A stretch of DNA of 64,000 bases, taken from Luteibacter rhizovicinus DSM 16549 (GTDB lineage: Bacteria > Pseudomonadota > Gammaproteobacteria > Xanthomonadales > Rhodanobacteraceae). Position 1 is the stretch's first letter; every line of letters begins with the position of its first letter. Below are positions 16,786 through 25,679 of this stretch, piece by piece. The stretch is taken from NCBI RefSeq assembly GCF_001887595.1, contig NZ_CP017480.1, positions 2,384,001 through 2,448,000 of the forward strand, read 5' to 3'. Both the position numbers and the translations under genes were made by a program. The notes under the pieces were generated by a model. That model had not been told where the DNA came from. It ran no database searches and was given only the letters and a program-made list of their open reading frames with translations.

Positions 16786-18729
16786 ATGCCACCTTACCGA
16801 CCCTTGCAAGCCACTTCCGGCGGCTCCTTCATCGGGCCACGTCGGGCCGTGGCTGGCCTGCTGATGACCGCGGGAGGGCTGCTTGCGCTCGCCGTTTTCC
16901 TGGTCGACACCTTCACCCAGCTACAGGGCGCCGTGGCCGTGGTGTACCTGGTCGTCGTCCTGTTGGTGGCGGCCAGCGGCAGTCGCCGCGCCATCGGTGG
17001 TGCCGCCTTCGGTTGCATGGGCCTGACTCTCGTCTCCTTCGTCCGTGGGCATGGTTGGCCGGGGCTGGACGCGGCCATGCTGCGCTGCCTGGTCAGCCTC
17101 TCCGCGATCGCGATCACGGCGGTGCTGTCGCTGCGCGCGCGCGACCGCATGGCGACCATCGCCGGCCAGGCCCGCCTGATCGAACTCACGCACGACTCGA
17201 TCTTCGTGCGCGACATGGACGATGTCATCGTCCTGTGGAACACCGGCGCCGAACAGCTCTATGGCTGGACCGCGAGCGAAGCCATGGGGCACCGCGCCAC
17301 CGACCTGCTCGGCACCGCGCTGCCCGGTCATCACACCTGCGTGGACGCTGCGCTGTTCAGCACCGGGCGCTGGGAGGGCGAGGTGACCCAACGTCACCGC
17401 GACGGCCGCCTCGTGATCGTTGCCGCCCGTTGCGCGCTATTGCGTGACGATCGCGGCAAGGCGAGGGTGATCCTCGAGGCCGGCACCGACGTGACGGCAC
17501 GCCGCGCCGCCGATGCGGCCCTCGGCGATAGCGAACGCCGTTACCGCAGCATGTTCGAAAAGGCCCGCTTTTCTTTCTGGGAAGAAGACTGGACCCGGGT
17601 CATGGCCCGTATCGCCCTGTTGCGCGAGGAGGGCGTCACCGACCTCGCTGCTTACCTCCAGGCCCATCCGGCCTTCGTCCGCGAATGCTGCGGGTTGACC
17701 CTGGTCACCGACGTCAACGATGCCACCGTGCGCATGCTGGGTGGTCACTCCCGCGAGGACCTGGTCGGCCCGCTGGATCGTTTCCTGCCTGCCACGGACA
17801 CGACCTTCGGCCGGGTGATCCTGACCATCGCACTGGGCGGCGGCGTGGCGGAGGGTGAGACCCATCTCATCAACTTCAAGGGCGAGCGGCTCACCGTGCT
17901 GTTCGCGCTGAACATGCCGCTGGGGCCGACACGCTTCGACCGCGTGCTGGTCAGCGTGGTCGACATCACCGACCGCAAGCGCGCCGAACGCGCCCTGATG
18001 GCCGTCCAGTCGGAACTGGCCCAGGCCGCCCGCATCACGGCACTGGGCGAGATGAGCGCCTCGATCGCGCATGAAGTGAACCAGCCACTGGCCGCCATCG
18101 TGACCCATGGCGAAGCCAGCCTGCGCTGGCTGCGCCGCCCGACGCCGGACCTGCAGGAGGCCTGCGATGCGATCGAACGCGTGGTGCGCGATGCGCGCCG
18201 GGCGAGCGAGGTGGTCCACCGCGTGCGTAGCCTGGCCAGCAAGGAGCCAAGGCAACATGTGCGTTTCGACCTGGCCACCCTCGTTGCCGAATGCGCGTTG
18301 CTGCTGGAGGGTGAGATGGCCCAGCATCACGTCATGCTGAGTGTCGACATCGCCCCGGAAGCTCCCTTGCCCCGCGGCGATCGCGTGCAATTACAGCAGG
18401 TGGTGCTGAACCTGATGGCTAACGCGATCCGTGCGATGTCCTGCGTGCCCGGCGCGCGCGCCCTCGTCCTGCGGGCCCTTCCCGATGGTGAGGAAAGCAT
18501 CCTGGTCGAGGTCGAAGACAGCGGTACCGGCATTCCCGAAGATATCGCCGTCCATCTCTTCGACGCCTTTGTGACAACGCGGGGCGGCGGCATGGGCATG
18601 GGTCTTGCCATTTGTCGTTCCACCGTGGAATCTCATGGCGGACGCCTCTGGGCGACGAACCGACCCGAAGGCGGGGCGACCTTTCATTTCACGCTGCCCG
18701 TGACGGTAGCCGAGGAGGCTGACGCGTGA
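16786..18729 (+). CDS. Membrane-bound PAS sensor histidine kinase (FixL-like class)
   Basis: 647 residues. Four hydrophobic segments lie within residues ~20-120 (AGLLMTAGGLLALAVFLV, VAVVYLVVVLLVAAS and two more). A PAS domain follows (LTHDSIFVRDMDDVIVLWNT, GWTASEAMGHRATDLL), then a second PAS-like region (YRSMFEKARFSFWEEDW) and the kinase core. The phosphoacceptor is H429 in SIAHEVNQPLAAI, and the ATP-binding domain has EDSGTGIPEDIAVHLF and GMGMGLAICRSTVESHGG. The stop overlaps the start of the response-regulator gene (GTGA), giving translational coupling. A HEVNQPLA-type H-box is typical of kinases paired with FixJ/NodW-type regulators. No haem-binding PAS His is evident. Confidence 0.9.
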   Translation: MPPYRPLQATSGGSFIGPRRAVAGLLMTAGGLLALAVFLVDTFTQLQGAVAVVYLVVVLLVAASGSRRAIGGAAFGCMGLTLVSFVRGHGWPGLDAAMLRCLVSLSAIAITAVLSLRARDRMATIAGQARLIELTHDSIFVRDMDDVIVLWNTGAEQLYGWTASEAMGHRATDLLGTALPGHHTCVDAALFSTGRWEGEVTQRHRDGRLVIVAARCALLRDDRGKARVILEAGTDVTARRAADAALGDSERRYRSMFEKARFSFWEEDWTRVMARIALLREEGVTDLAAYLQAHPAFVRECCGLTLVTDVNDATVRMLGGHSREDLVGPLDRFLPATDTTFGRVILTIALGGGVAEGETHLINFKGERLTVLFALNMPLGPTRFDRVLVSVVDITDRKRAERALMAVQSELAQAARITALGEMSASIAHEVNQPLAAIVTHGEASLRWLRRPTPDLQEACDAIERVVRDARRASEVVHRVRSLASKEPRQHVRFDLATLVAECALLLEGEMAQHHVMLSVDIAPEAPLPRGDRVQLQQVVLNLMANAIRAMSCVPGARALVLRALPDGEESILVEVEDSGTGIPEDIAVHLFDAFVTTRGGGMGMGLAICRSTVESHGGRLWATNRPEGGATFHFTLPVTVAEEADA

Positions 18730-19367
18730 CCCGGATGCCTCCCCCGATGACGCCGGCACAGGCACCCGTCGTCTGCATCGTCGACGACGATGCCGCCGTT
18801 CGCGAAGCCCTCGATTCCCTGTTCCGCTCGGTCGGCCTCAATGTGGCCGCCTTTGGCAGCGCCGCCGACTTCCTGGCTCGCGACAATGCCGATGCGCCCG
18901 GCTGCCTCGTGCTGGACGTGCGCCTGCCCGGGGTCAACGGGCTGGATTTCCAGGCCCAGCTGGCGGCGATGGACAACCACCTGCCGATCGTCTTCATGAC
19001 CGGACACGGGGACATTCCCATGTCGGTGCGGGCCATGAAGGCGGGCGCGCTCGACTTCCTGTCGAAGCCTTTCCGCGACCAGGACATGCTCGACGCGGTG
19101 AGCATGGCGATCGAGCGCGACGCGATCGGTCGCCGTGATGCCGACGCCATCGGCGCGCTGCGCCTGGCCTATGCCTCGCTCACCCCCCGGGAGCGTGAGG
19201 TCATGCACCACGTCACGGCCGGGTTGATGAACAAGCAGGTCGGCGGCCTGCTGGGCCTGTCCGAGATCACCGTGAAGATCCATCGTGGCAACGTGATGCG
19301 CAAGATGGCCGCCCGCTCGCTGGCCGAGCTGGTGCGCCAGGCCGAGGCCCTCGCCGCCCATTCGTGA
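18726..19367 (+). CDS. FixJ/NarL-type response regulator
   Basis: 213 residues from a GTG that overlaps the kinase stop (an ATG three codons later is an alternative). The receiver has the acidic pair at VCIVDDDAAV and phosphoacceptor D64 in LVLDVRLPGVNG; MTGHGDIPMSVRAMKAGA and LSKPF are typical of FixJ. The C-terminal LuxR-type HTH is LTPREREVMHHVTAGLMNKQ with SEITVKIHRGNVMRKM. It is the cognate partner of the upstream kinase; target genes are unknown. Confidence 0.93.
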   Translation: MTRMPPPMTPAQAPVVCIVDDDAAVREALDSLFRSVGLNVAAFGSAADFLARDNADAPGCLVLDVRLPGVNGLDFQAQLAAMDNHLPIVFMTGHGDIPMSVRAMKAGALDFLSKPFRDQDMLDAVSMAIERDAIGRRDADAIGALRLAYASLTPREREVMHHVTAGLMNKQVGGLLGLSEITVKIHRGNVMRKMAARSLAELVRQAEALAAHS

Positions 19368-19445
19368 CCCCAAGGGGTCACCGACCGCACACCTCCGTAT
19401 GATTCCCATCGCGGGGCAGGCGGCGCACTGTAGGCCCGCACGATA

Positions 19446-19838
19446 GTGCTGGATGAGGACGACAGCTTGGCCGCGAACAGGATTGTGGCGATCGTTGACG
19501 ACGACGAAGCGGTCCGGCAGGCGACCGCCAGCCTCGTGCGATCGCTGGGACATGAGGTGCGAGGCTTTGCTTCCGCTGAAGACTTCCTCCGCCCCGGTGG
19601 CGACGAGGGGGTCGATTGCCTCGTCACCGACGTCCACATGCCAGGTATCGACGGCACCGATCTTCAGCGTCGCCTGATCGAGCGTGGGCGCACCTATCCC
19701 ATCGTTTTCGTCTCCGGGTTCCTCGACGATGCCGTACGCGAGAGCGTCATGGCCGCCGGCGCCTTCTGCTATCTCGGCAAGCCGTTCCAGGGAGATACCC
19801 TGGTGACCTGCCTGGAGCGAGCCCTGTCCCGCTCCTAA
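19446..19838 (+). CDS. Stand-alone receiver-domain response regulator
   Basis: 130 residues comprising only a receiver: IVAIVDDDEAVRQATASLVR, phosphoacceptor Asp in LVTDVHMPGIDG, VFVSGFLDDAVRES and YLGKPFQGD. There is no output domain. The sequence resembles FixJ-type receivers. The start is uncertain: GTG at 19446 has no clear ribosome site, while TTG at 19467 has GAGGA 8 nt upstream. It lies 78 bp after the FixJ-like gene and may be a phosphate sink or regulator of that pair. Confidence 0.82.
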   Translation: MLDEDDSLAANRIVAIVDDDEAVRQATASLVRSLGHEVRGFASAEDFLRPGGDEGVDCLVTDVHMPGIDGTDLQRRLIERGRTYPIVFVSGFLDDAVRESVMAAGAFCYLGKPFQGDTLVTCLERALSRS

Positions 19839-19846
19839 TAGATAAA

Positions 19847-19966
19847 TGTAGGAGCCGATTCATCGGCGAATCATAAATAAACCGCGCTGCGCAGCAGCGC
19901 TCCTCCCAGGTTGCTGGCCTCGGCCCCCCATCGGAGGAAGAGATCGCCGATGAATCGGCTCCTACA
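19847..19966. repeat. REP-like composite with unusual centre (120 bp)
   Basis: Inward-facing GAT/ATC arms with TGTAGGAG heads (TGTAGGAGCCGATTCATCGG at the left) flank a centre unlike the 83- and 79-bp types. The centre contains the hairpin CGCGCTGCGCAGCAGCGCT. Confidence 0.8.
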
Positions 19967-19998
19967 CAAAGCGGTGGCGCGCGGTTACGCTCCGCGGC

Positions 19999-20772
19999 AT
20001 GACACTCATCCTGTTTCTCCTGCTGGTTCTCGTCGCCCTCGCGCTGCTCTGGACCCGTCGCCCACGGGCTGGATCGGCCTGGCTGGTCATCGCCGTGGCC
20101 TGGTTGTTCTTCGCCGGCTGCGGTCCGCTCACCGGCACGCTGCTAAGTCACCTGCAGTCCGGCTTCGCGCCGGATGTCGCGCACTGGGGTCAGCGCAACG
20201 TCATCATCCTGCTGGGCGCGGGCACCGTGCGCAGCGGCGCGGGAGCGATCGAGCCCAGCCTGTACGCCAACGGACGCATCCTCCGCGCCGCCGAACTCTA
20301 TCGTTCGTGCAAGGCCACGGGCGGCGACTGCAAGGTGGAAGTGAGCGGTGGCGATGCCATGAAGCTCAAGCAGGCCGAGGCGGATGTGTACGCGATTTCG
20401 CTGGATCGGCTCGGTGTGCCGCGCGCGGACATGATCCTCGAAGCGCAGAGCATGAACACCTTCCAGAATGCGCAGTTCACCAAGCCCTTGCTGATGAGCT
20501 ACGGCGCCGACAAGGTCGTACTGGTGTCGTCCGCGGTGCACCTGAAGCGGGCCGTCCTGTACTTCGCGCACTTCGCCATCCACGGCGAACCGGTGCGCGG
20601 CGACTACGTCACGGCGCGCTACGACTGGCTGCCGGGCTCGGACAATCTTTCGTACGCCGACTTCGCCATTCATGAGTACGTGGGCATCGTCCGATACCAC
20701 TTCTATAACGCCATGGGCTGGAACGTGCCGAAGATTCCTGAAGAAAGCGTGACCACGCAGACACATACGTAA
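19999..20772 (+). CDS. YdcF/SanA-like DUF218 envelope protein
   Basis: 257 residues. Two N-terminal hydrophobic segments (MTLILFLLLVLVALALLW and WLVIAVAWLFFAGCG) precede a DUF218 domain: NVIILLGAGTVRSG, ILRAAELYRSC, VEVSGGDAM, ILEAQSMNTFQNA and KVVLVSSAVHLKRAVLYF. DUF218 proteins (ElyC, SanA, YdcF) act in envelope metabolism and barrier function, and their biochemical activity is poorly defined. The N-terminus would be anchored with the domain in the periplasm. No clear ribosome site precedes the ATG. Confidence 0.83.
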   Translation: MTLILFLLLVLVALALLWTRRPRAGSAWLVIAVAWLFFAGCGPLTGTLLSHLQSGFAPDVAHWGQRNVIILLGAGTVRSGAGAIEPSLYANGRILRAAELYRSCKATGGDCKVEVSGGDAMKLKQAEADVYAISLDRLGVPRADMILEAQSMNTFQNAQFTKPLLMSYGADKVVLVSSAVHLKRAVLYFAHFAIHGEPVRGDYVTARYDWLPGSDNLSYADFAIHEYVGIVRYHFYNAMGWNVPKIPEESVTTQTHT

Positions 20773-20832
20773 CAATTGGCGCTTTATGCTGCCTCACCGT
20801 CCAACACGGACAGCGAACCCCAGGAGATGCCC

Positions 20833-21360
20833 GTGAAGTCTCGTTACATCCTTGCCGCATTGCTCGCTACCGCCGCCGTCGCCCCGGCTGCCGTGTTCGC
20901 CCAGCAGGCCGCCCCGGCGGACCAGTCCGCGCCGGCCGCCAATCCGGCCTCGCAGATTCCTGCCGCGGACAAGCAGGCCATCCAGAACTACAACCTCAAC
21001 GACGACGTGTTCAATCGCATCGTCAAGGTCTCGCAGGAAGCGACGAAGAACGGCATCAAGCCGAAGGATGCCAAGACCGATTTCTCGAAGATCCACTCGC
21101 TCGACGATCTCGCCGCGCAAATCACCGCTGCCGATCCGCGCATCGAGCCGCTGATCAAGAAATACGGCTTCACCCCGCGTGAGTTCCTGCTCGCCAACCT
21201 GGCGGTGACCAATGCGGCGATCGCCTCGGAAGCGAAGAACAATCCGCAGATGGCAGCGTACGTGGACCAGTCGAAGGTCAACCAGAAGAACGTGGCCTTC
21301 TACGAATCGCACAAGTCGCAGATCAACGCCCTCATGAACGAGGACGCTCCCGGCAACTGA
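20833..21360 (+). CDS. Exported protein of unknown function
   Basis: 175 residues from GTG at 20833, 6 nt after CAGGAG; the ATG at 20827 abuts that site and is unlikely. There is a Sec signal peptide (MKSRYILAALLATAAVAPAA, then VFAQQ). The mature protein is Ala/Lys-rich and helical, with NYNLNDDVFNRIVKVSQEAT and KYGFTPREFLLANLAVTNAA. No family is recognised. It is followed by a strong terminator at 21426. Confidence 0.75.
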   Translation: MKSRYILAALLATAAVAPAAVFAQQAAPADQSAPAANPASQIPAADKQAIQNYNLNDDVFNRIVKVSQEATKNGIKPKDAKTDFSKIHSLDDLAAQITAADPRIEPLIKKYGFTPREFLLANLAVTNAAIASEAKNNPQMAAYVDQSKVNQKNVAFYESHKSQINALMNEDAPGN

Positions 21361-21388
21361 CCGGGATCTTTGCGGAAGCCGGCTTTCC

Positions 21389-21412
21389 TGTGGGAGCCGG
21401 CTACGCCGGCGA
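21389..21412. repeat. REP-like arm, GGC/GCC type
   Basis: TGTGGGAGCCGGCTACGCCG followed by GCGA has the same head as the other arms but a CCGGC/GCCGG stem. It is the only arm of this type in the window. Confidence 0.75.
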
Positions 21413-21425
21413 AAGGCGCAAAAGA

Positions 21426-21455
21426 AAAGGCGAGACTTCCCAGTCTCGCCTTTTC
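21426..21455. terminator. Bidirectional intrinsic terminator
   Basis: AAAAGGCGAGAC, loop TTCCCA and GTCTCGCCTTTT form a perfect 12-bp stem with an A-run before and a U-run after, between the convergent exported-protein gene and the four-helix-bundle gene. A second small hairpin (GCGGCTC-CCAA-GAGCCGC) lies just before the latter's stop. Confidence 0.88.
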
Positions 21456-21503
21456 CATTTGCATGAATACCCATGCGGCTCCCAAGAGCCGCAACCGGTA
21501 GTT

Positions 21504-21962
21504 TTAGTGCGTACCGTGCAGCGCGTGCTTGAGATCGCGCATCTGGTCGTGACCGCTCTTCACCGAGACATACGCCTCGTTGATCAGCGACCGCGTGCCA
21601 GCGGTGACGTCGGTATCCTTCAGGGCGTCTTCGTACTTCGCCTTGATGTGATCTTCGCCACGCTCGACTTCATCCACGATGGCGGTATCGTCCTTCGAGC
21701 TCATCTTGGCGCGCAGCTCGACGAACATGCGGTGCGCCTTGGCGAGAACGGTGCCGTCGTCTTCCGGCGTGCCGCCGAGCGAGCTGACCTGCTGCTGCAG
21801 GCGCTGGGCGACCTGGCGACGCTCGGCAGCACGGCTCTGGAACGATGCAGCATAGCGGGTGTTGTCAGCGTCCTTCGCCGCTTCGCCATAGCCTTCGGCG
21901 CTGTCGATCGTGGTCTCGATGAGGCCGTTGAGAACCTTGATGTCGTGGTCGGTGCTGGTCAT
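21504..21962 (-). CDS. PA2169-like four-helix-bundle protein (DUF2383)
   Basis: 152 residues, all helical. The family opening DHDIKVLNGLIETTIDSAEG, central RAAERRQVAQRLQQQV and closing INEAYVSVKSGHDQMRDLKH match the DUF2383/PA2169 ferritin-like bundle, often stress- or stationary-phase-induced; its function is not established. The ATG at 21962 has GGAG 8-11 nt upstream, so it is preferred to the longer frame from 22010. Confidence 0.87.
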   Translation of the reverse strand: MTSTDHDIKVLNGLIETTIDSAEGYGEAAKDADNTRYAASFQSRAAERRQVAQRLQQQVSSLGGTPEDDGTVLAKAHRMFVELRAKMSSKDDTAIVDEVERGEDHIKAKYEDALKDTDVTAGTRSLINEAYVSVKSGHDQMRDLKHALHGTH

Positions 21963-22132
21963 GGTGGTGGCTCCTTGGGTGACTCGCGTTGAGTCGTTCG
22001 GGGATGCCAAGCTTCGCTGCGCAGGGGTGCACGGATTCGTGAAATAAGCGTCGCGCGCATCAACACACGTGGATACCGTTCATGCTCATGCGGTGCATAC
22101 TCGGCGTTCACGACACATACGGAATCCCGTTC

Positions 22133-22948
22133 ATGGCATCGAATCGTCGTCGCGCCCTCGTCACTGGCGCCTCTGCCGGCATCGGCGAAGCGTTTGCCCG
22201 CGAACTGGCTCGTCGCGGCCATGACCTCGTTCTCACCGCACGTCGCGCCGAGCGTCTCGAAGCGCTCGCGACGGAGTTGCGCGATCGCCACGGCATCGAG
22301 GCGATCGTCGCGCCGCTCGATCTGTCGCGCACCGATGGCCCAGAGGCGCTGGTCGGCGCACTGGAAGCGCAGGGTCTGGCGATCGACGTGCTGATCAACA
22401 ATGCTGGCTACGGCGTGACCGGTTACCTCGAAGAGCAGCCCTGGGCCACCCATGCCGCCTTCATCCAGGTTTTGATGACGGCGCCCACCGAGCTGGCCTA
22501 CCGCCTGATTCCCGGCATGAAGGCGCGTGGCTACGGTCGCATCGTCAACGTCGCTTCGCTGGCCGGCCACGTGCCGGGTTCGGCCGGTCACACGCTGTAT
22601 GCGGCGTCGAAGGCCTACCTGATCAAGTTCTCGCAGTCGCTGGCGCTGGAGGGCAAGGCCAGTGGCGTGCACACCACCGCCGTGTGCCCGGGCTTCACCT
22701 ATTCCGAGTTCCATGATGTCACCGGCTCGCGCGATCTCGTCTCGAAAATGCCCGGTTTCATGTGGATGGACGCGCCCACCGTGGCGAGGCAGGGCATGGA
22801 CGCAGTGGACGCCGGCAAGGCGGTTTATGTGAACGGCCGGGTGAACCAGGCGATCAAGGCCATGTTCAAGCTCCTGCCGGACGGCCTGGCCCTGAAAATG
22901 ATCGAGCGCCAAGGCAAGCGCTACCGCTCCGGCCCCCATGCCGGCTAA
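22133..22948 (+). CDS. Short-chain dehydrogenase/reductase (classical SDR)
   Basis: 271 residues. The cofactor motif TGASAGIG is at residues 11-18, NNAG at 89-92, and the catalytic Y156-AAS-K160. Arg residues after beta-2 (TARRAERL) suggest NADP(H) preference. The SLAGHVPGSAGHTLYAASKA segment resembles the YqjQ/DltE-type SDR subgroup. The substrate is unknown. The ATG at 22133 follows GGAATCCCGTTC; the frame opens earlier at 22082 without a ribosome site. A composite repeat starts right after the stop. Confidence 0.88.
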   Translation: MASNRRRALVTGASAGIGEAFARELARRGHDLVLTARRAERLEALATELRDRHGIEAIVAPLDLSRTDGPEALVGALEAQGLAIDVLINNAGYGVTGYLEEQPWATHAAFIQVLMTAPTELAYRLIPGMKARGYGRIVNVASLAGHVPGSAGHTLYAASKAYLIKFSQSLALEGKASGVHTTAVCPGFTYSEFHDVTGSRDLVSKMPGFMWMDAPTVARQGMDAVDAGKAVYVNGRVNQAIKAMFKLLPDGLALKMIERQGKRYRSGPHAG

Positions 22949-23032
22949 TCGTGGGAGCCGATTGATCGGCGATCCCGCGGCAGCGGGCCCGTTTGCCGCC
23001 AGCACCCCATCGCCGCTGACGCGGCTCCCACA
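22949..23032. repeat. REP-like composite repeat (type I centre, minus orientation)
   Basis: An arm with changed loop (CCGATTGATCGG), the core CCCGCGGCAGCGGG in reverse orientation, and a second arm with compensating stem changes (CGCTGACGCGG). It begins at the SDR stop codon. Confidence 0.85.
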
Positions 23033-23169
23033 TAGAGCAGCCTCCACCAAGACACAGTTGGGGTCCGGGCCACCCGTGACCTCTGGCATAGGCCCCGGGA
23101 CGCGCCGGGGGCTAGCCTCGTCCGGTTTGCGGCGCTTTCCGCGCCGCCCTGCCGTCACGGGGACCATCG

Positions 23170-25509
23170 ATGTCGATTTCACGCACTGCGGCGCTTTCCG
23201 GCGCTGTTCTCCTCGGCCTGATCGGGGCTAACGCCTCGGCCCAGACCGTCACCACCGACGATTACCGCCGCGCGGACTCGTTCCTGGCCACCAACACGGC
23301 GCCCCTGGTCGACCATTCGGTCGCCAAGGTCACCTGGATCGACGATTCCCACTTCTGGTATCGCGACCACGACAAGGACGGCGACCAGTTCATCACGGTC
23401 GACGCCTCGACCGGCCAGGCCACGCGCGCCTTCGATCGCGACAAGGTCGCCACGGCGCTGGCGACCGCGACGGGCAAGAAGGTCGATGCGGCCAAGCTGC
23501 CGGTGACCGCCTTCGTCGTCCGCCCGGACGGCAGCCTGGACATCACATCGCACGGCAAGCATTACCTCTGCGACAGCGCGGCGAGCAAATGCGAGCTGGC
23601 TGCCGTGAAGAAAGACGCCAACGGCAAGGCCTACGGCGAAGAGCCGGGCCTCGCCTCGCCGGACGGCAAGTCCGAAGCCTTCGTCCGCGACTGGAACCTC
23701 TGGGTGCGCGACGTGGCCACGGGTGCGGAAACGCAGCTGACCACCAACGGCGTCAAGGATTATGGCTACGCCACCGACAACGCCGGCTGGAAGCACACCG
23801 ACGAGGCCATCGGCGTCTGGTCGCCGGATTCGTCGAAGTTCGCCACGTTCCAGCAGGACCAGCGCAAGACCGGTGAAATGACCCTGGTCAGCACCAACGT
23901 CGGTCACCCCAAGGTCGAGACCTGGAAGTACCCGCTGCCGGGCGACAAGGACGTGACCATGATCGAGCGCGTCGTCATCGACGTGCCGACGAAGAAGACC
24001 GTGCGTTTCAAGATGCCGGCCGACCAGCATCGCTCGACGATCTGCGACGACGTGTCGTGCAGCCCGGGCCTGTGGGACGACGTGCGCTGGTCCGCCGATG
24101 GCAAGAGCATCGCCTTTGTCTCGACCTCGCGCGACCACAAGCAGGAGTGGTTCCGCGTGGCCAACCCGGAAACGGGTGACGTGCGTGAGGTCTTCGGCGA
24201 GAAAGCGAAGACGTACTTCGAAAGCGGCAACGAGATGGTCAACTGGCAGTACGTGCCCGAGACCGACGAGGTGATCTGGTTCTCCGAGCGGAGCAACTGG
24301 GGCCATCTCTACATGTATAGCCTGAAGACCGGCAAGCTCGAGCACCAGATCACCAGCGGCGATTGGAACGTCACCCAGGTGCTGCATATCGATGCGAAGA
24401 CGAAGACGATCTGGTTCCGCGGCGTCGGTCGCGAGAAGGGCGTCGATCCCTACTACCAGTCGTTCTACAAGGTCGGCTTCGACGGCAAGGGCCTGACCCT
24501 GCTTACCCCGGAGAAGATGGACCATACGGTCTCGATGTCGAAGGACGGTACGTATTTCTTCGACGCGTACTCGACCATCGATACGCCACCGGTTTCCGTC
24601 GTTCGTCGCGCCGATACCGGGGCGACGGTGAAGGAAATCGCGCACGCCGACATCTCGCGGCTGAAGGCGACGGGCTGGATCCCGCCCACCGCGTTCACGG
24701 TGAAGGCGCGTGACGGCAAGACCGACCTCTACGGCCAGATGTTCAAGCCGACGAAGTTCGATCCGTCGAAGAAGTACCCGCTGATCGTCTACATCTATCC
24801 GGGTCCGCAGGTCGGCTCGGTGCGTACGCGTAGCTTCATTCCGTCGCACGGCGACAACCAGGCGCTGGCCGAACTCGGCTTCGTGGTGATCGCGGTCGAT
24901 GGCATGGGCACGCCGCTACGTTCCAAGGCGTTCCACGATGCCTACTTCCAGAACATCGGCGACAACACGCTGCCCGACCAGGTCGCGGCCGTGAAGGAAC
25001 TGACGAAGAAGTACAGCTGGCTCGACGCCGACAAGGTCGGTATCTGGGGTCACTCCGGCGGCGGCAACGCCACGGCCACCGCGATGTTCCGCTATGCGGA
25101 TACGTTCAAGGTCGGCATCTCGGAGTCGGGCAACCACGACAACCGCAACTACGAAGACGACTGGGCCGAGAAGTGGCAGGGCCTGCTCGTCACGGACAAG
25201 GACGGCAAGTCCAACTACGACGACCAGGCCAACCAGAAGTGGGCCGACGGCCTCAAGGGCCACCTGATGATCGCCCACGGCACCTTCGACGATAACGTGC
25301 CGCCGTACGAGTCCCTGCTCGTCGTCGACGCGCTGATCAAGGCGAACAAGGACTTCGACTTGGTCTTGATCCCGAACGCCCACCACGGCTATGGTGCAGC
25401 GACCACGTATATGACGCGTCGCCGCTGGGATTACTTCGTGCGCAACCTCGCCGGCGGCACCCCGCCGAAGGAATACCAGCTCACGCCGATGACGCCGCCC
25501 GGCGGCTGA
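23170..25509 (+). CDS. S9 family dipeptidyl peptidase (DPP-IV type), exported
   Basis: 779 residues. There is a signal peptide (MSISRTAALSGAVLLGLIGA, cleavage near ASAQT), then the DPP-IV N-terminal beta-propeller (about residues 40-510) and a C-terminal alpha/beta hydrolase. The nucleophile is S629 in GHSGGG; the acid lies in HGTFDDNVPP and the His in NAHHGYG. YIYPGPQV and DGMGTPLRSKAFHD are conserved S9 segments. It would remove dipeptides from the N-terminus of peptides in the periplasm, complementing the M1 aminopeptidase at 2260 as peptide scavenging. A terminator follows. Confidence 0.93.
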   Translation: MSISRTAALSGAVLLGLIGANASAQTVTTDDYRRADSFLATNTAPLVDHSVAKVTWIDDSHFWYRDHDKDGDQFITVDASTGQATRAFDRDKVATALATATGKKVDAAKLPVTAFVVRPDGSLDITSHGKHYLCDSAASKCELAAVKKDANGKAYGEEPGLASPDGKSEAFVRDWNLWVRDVATGAETQLTTNGVKDYGYATDNAGWKHTDEAIGVWSPDSSKFATFQQDQRKTGEMTLVSTNVGHPKVETWKYPLPGDKDVTMIERVVIDVPTKKTVRFKMPADQHRSTICDDVSCSPGLWDDVRWSADGKSIAFVSTSRDHKQEWFRVANPETGDVREVFGEKAKTYFESGNEMVNWQYVPETDEVIWFSERSNWGHLYMYSLKTGKLEHQITSGDWNVTQVLHIDAKTKTIWFRGVGREKGVDPYYQSFYKVGFDGKGLTLLTPEKMDHTVSMSKDGTYFFDAYSTIDTPPVSVVRRADTGATVKEIAHADISRLKATGWIPPTAFTVKARDGKTDLYGQMFKPTKFDPSKKYPLIVYIYPGPQVGSVRTRSFIPSHGDNQALAELGFVVIAVDGMGTPLRSKAFHDAYFQNIGDNTLPDQVAAVKELTKKYSWLDADKVGIWGHSGGGNATATAMFRYADTFKVGISESGNHDNRNYEDDWAEKWQGLLVTDKDGKSNYDDQANQKWADGLKGHLMIAHGTFDDNVPPYESLLVVDALIKANKDFDLVLIPNAHHGYGAATTYMTRRRWDYFVRNLAGGTPPKEYQLTPMTPPGG

Positions 25510-25534
25510 TCGATCCTGTGGATTGTTGAAATAC

Positions 25535-25567
25535 AAAGGCCCCGCTGCGAAGCGAGGCCTTTTTTTT
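25535..25567 (+). terminator. Intrinsic terminator after DPP-IV gene
   Basis: AAAGGCCCCGCT-GCG-AAGCGAGGCCT with one mismatch in the stem is followed by about eight T residues, 26 nt after the stop. Confidence 0.85.
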
Positions 25568-25578
25568 CGCCAAAGTAA

Positions 25579-25657
25579 TGTGGGAGCCGCTTCAGCGGCG
25601 AAAAGCCAACGAAGCGGAGACGCTGCAACGCCAATCGCCGATGAATCGGCTCCCACA
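25579..25657. repeat. REP-like 79-bp composite (type II centre)
   Basis: A GCT/AGC arm, a centre beginning AAAAGCCAACGAAGCGGAG, and an inverted GAT/ATC arm. The same 79-bp type, with arms exchanged relative to the centre, recurs at 56067-56145. Confidence 0.85.
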
Positions 25658-25679
25658 CAGAGCTGATCTGTGCCAGCGA

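Noticed and set aside
18726..19838. Reading the FixJ-like gene and the lone receiver as one broken gene
   Set aside because: Each has a complete receiver with its own phosphoacceptor Asp, and the FixJ-like protein has a full HTH before its stop.
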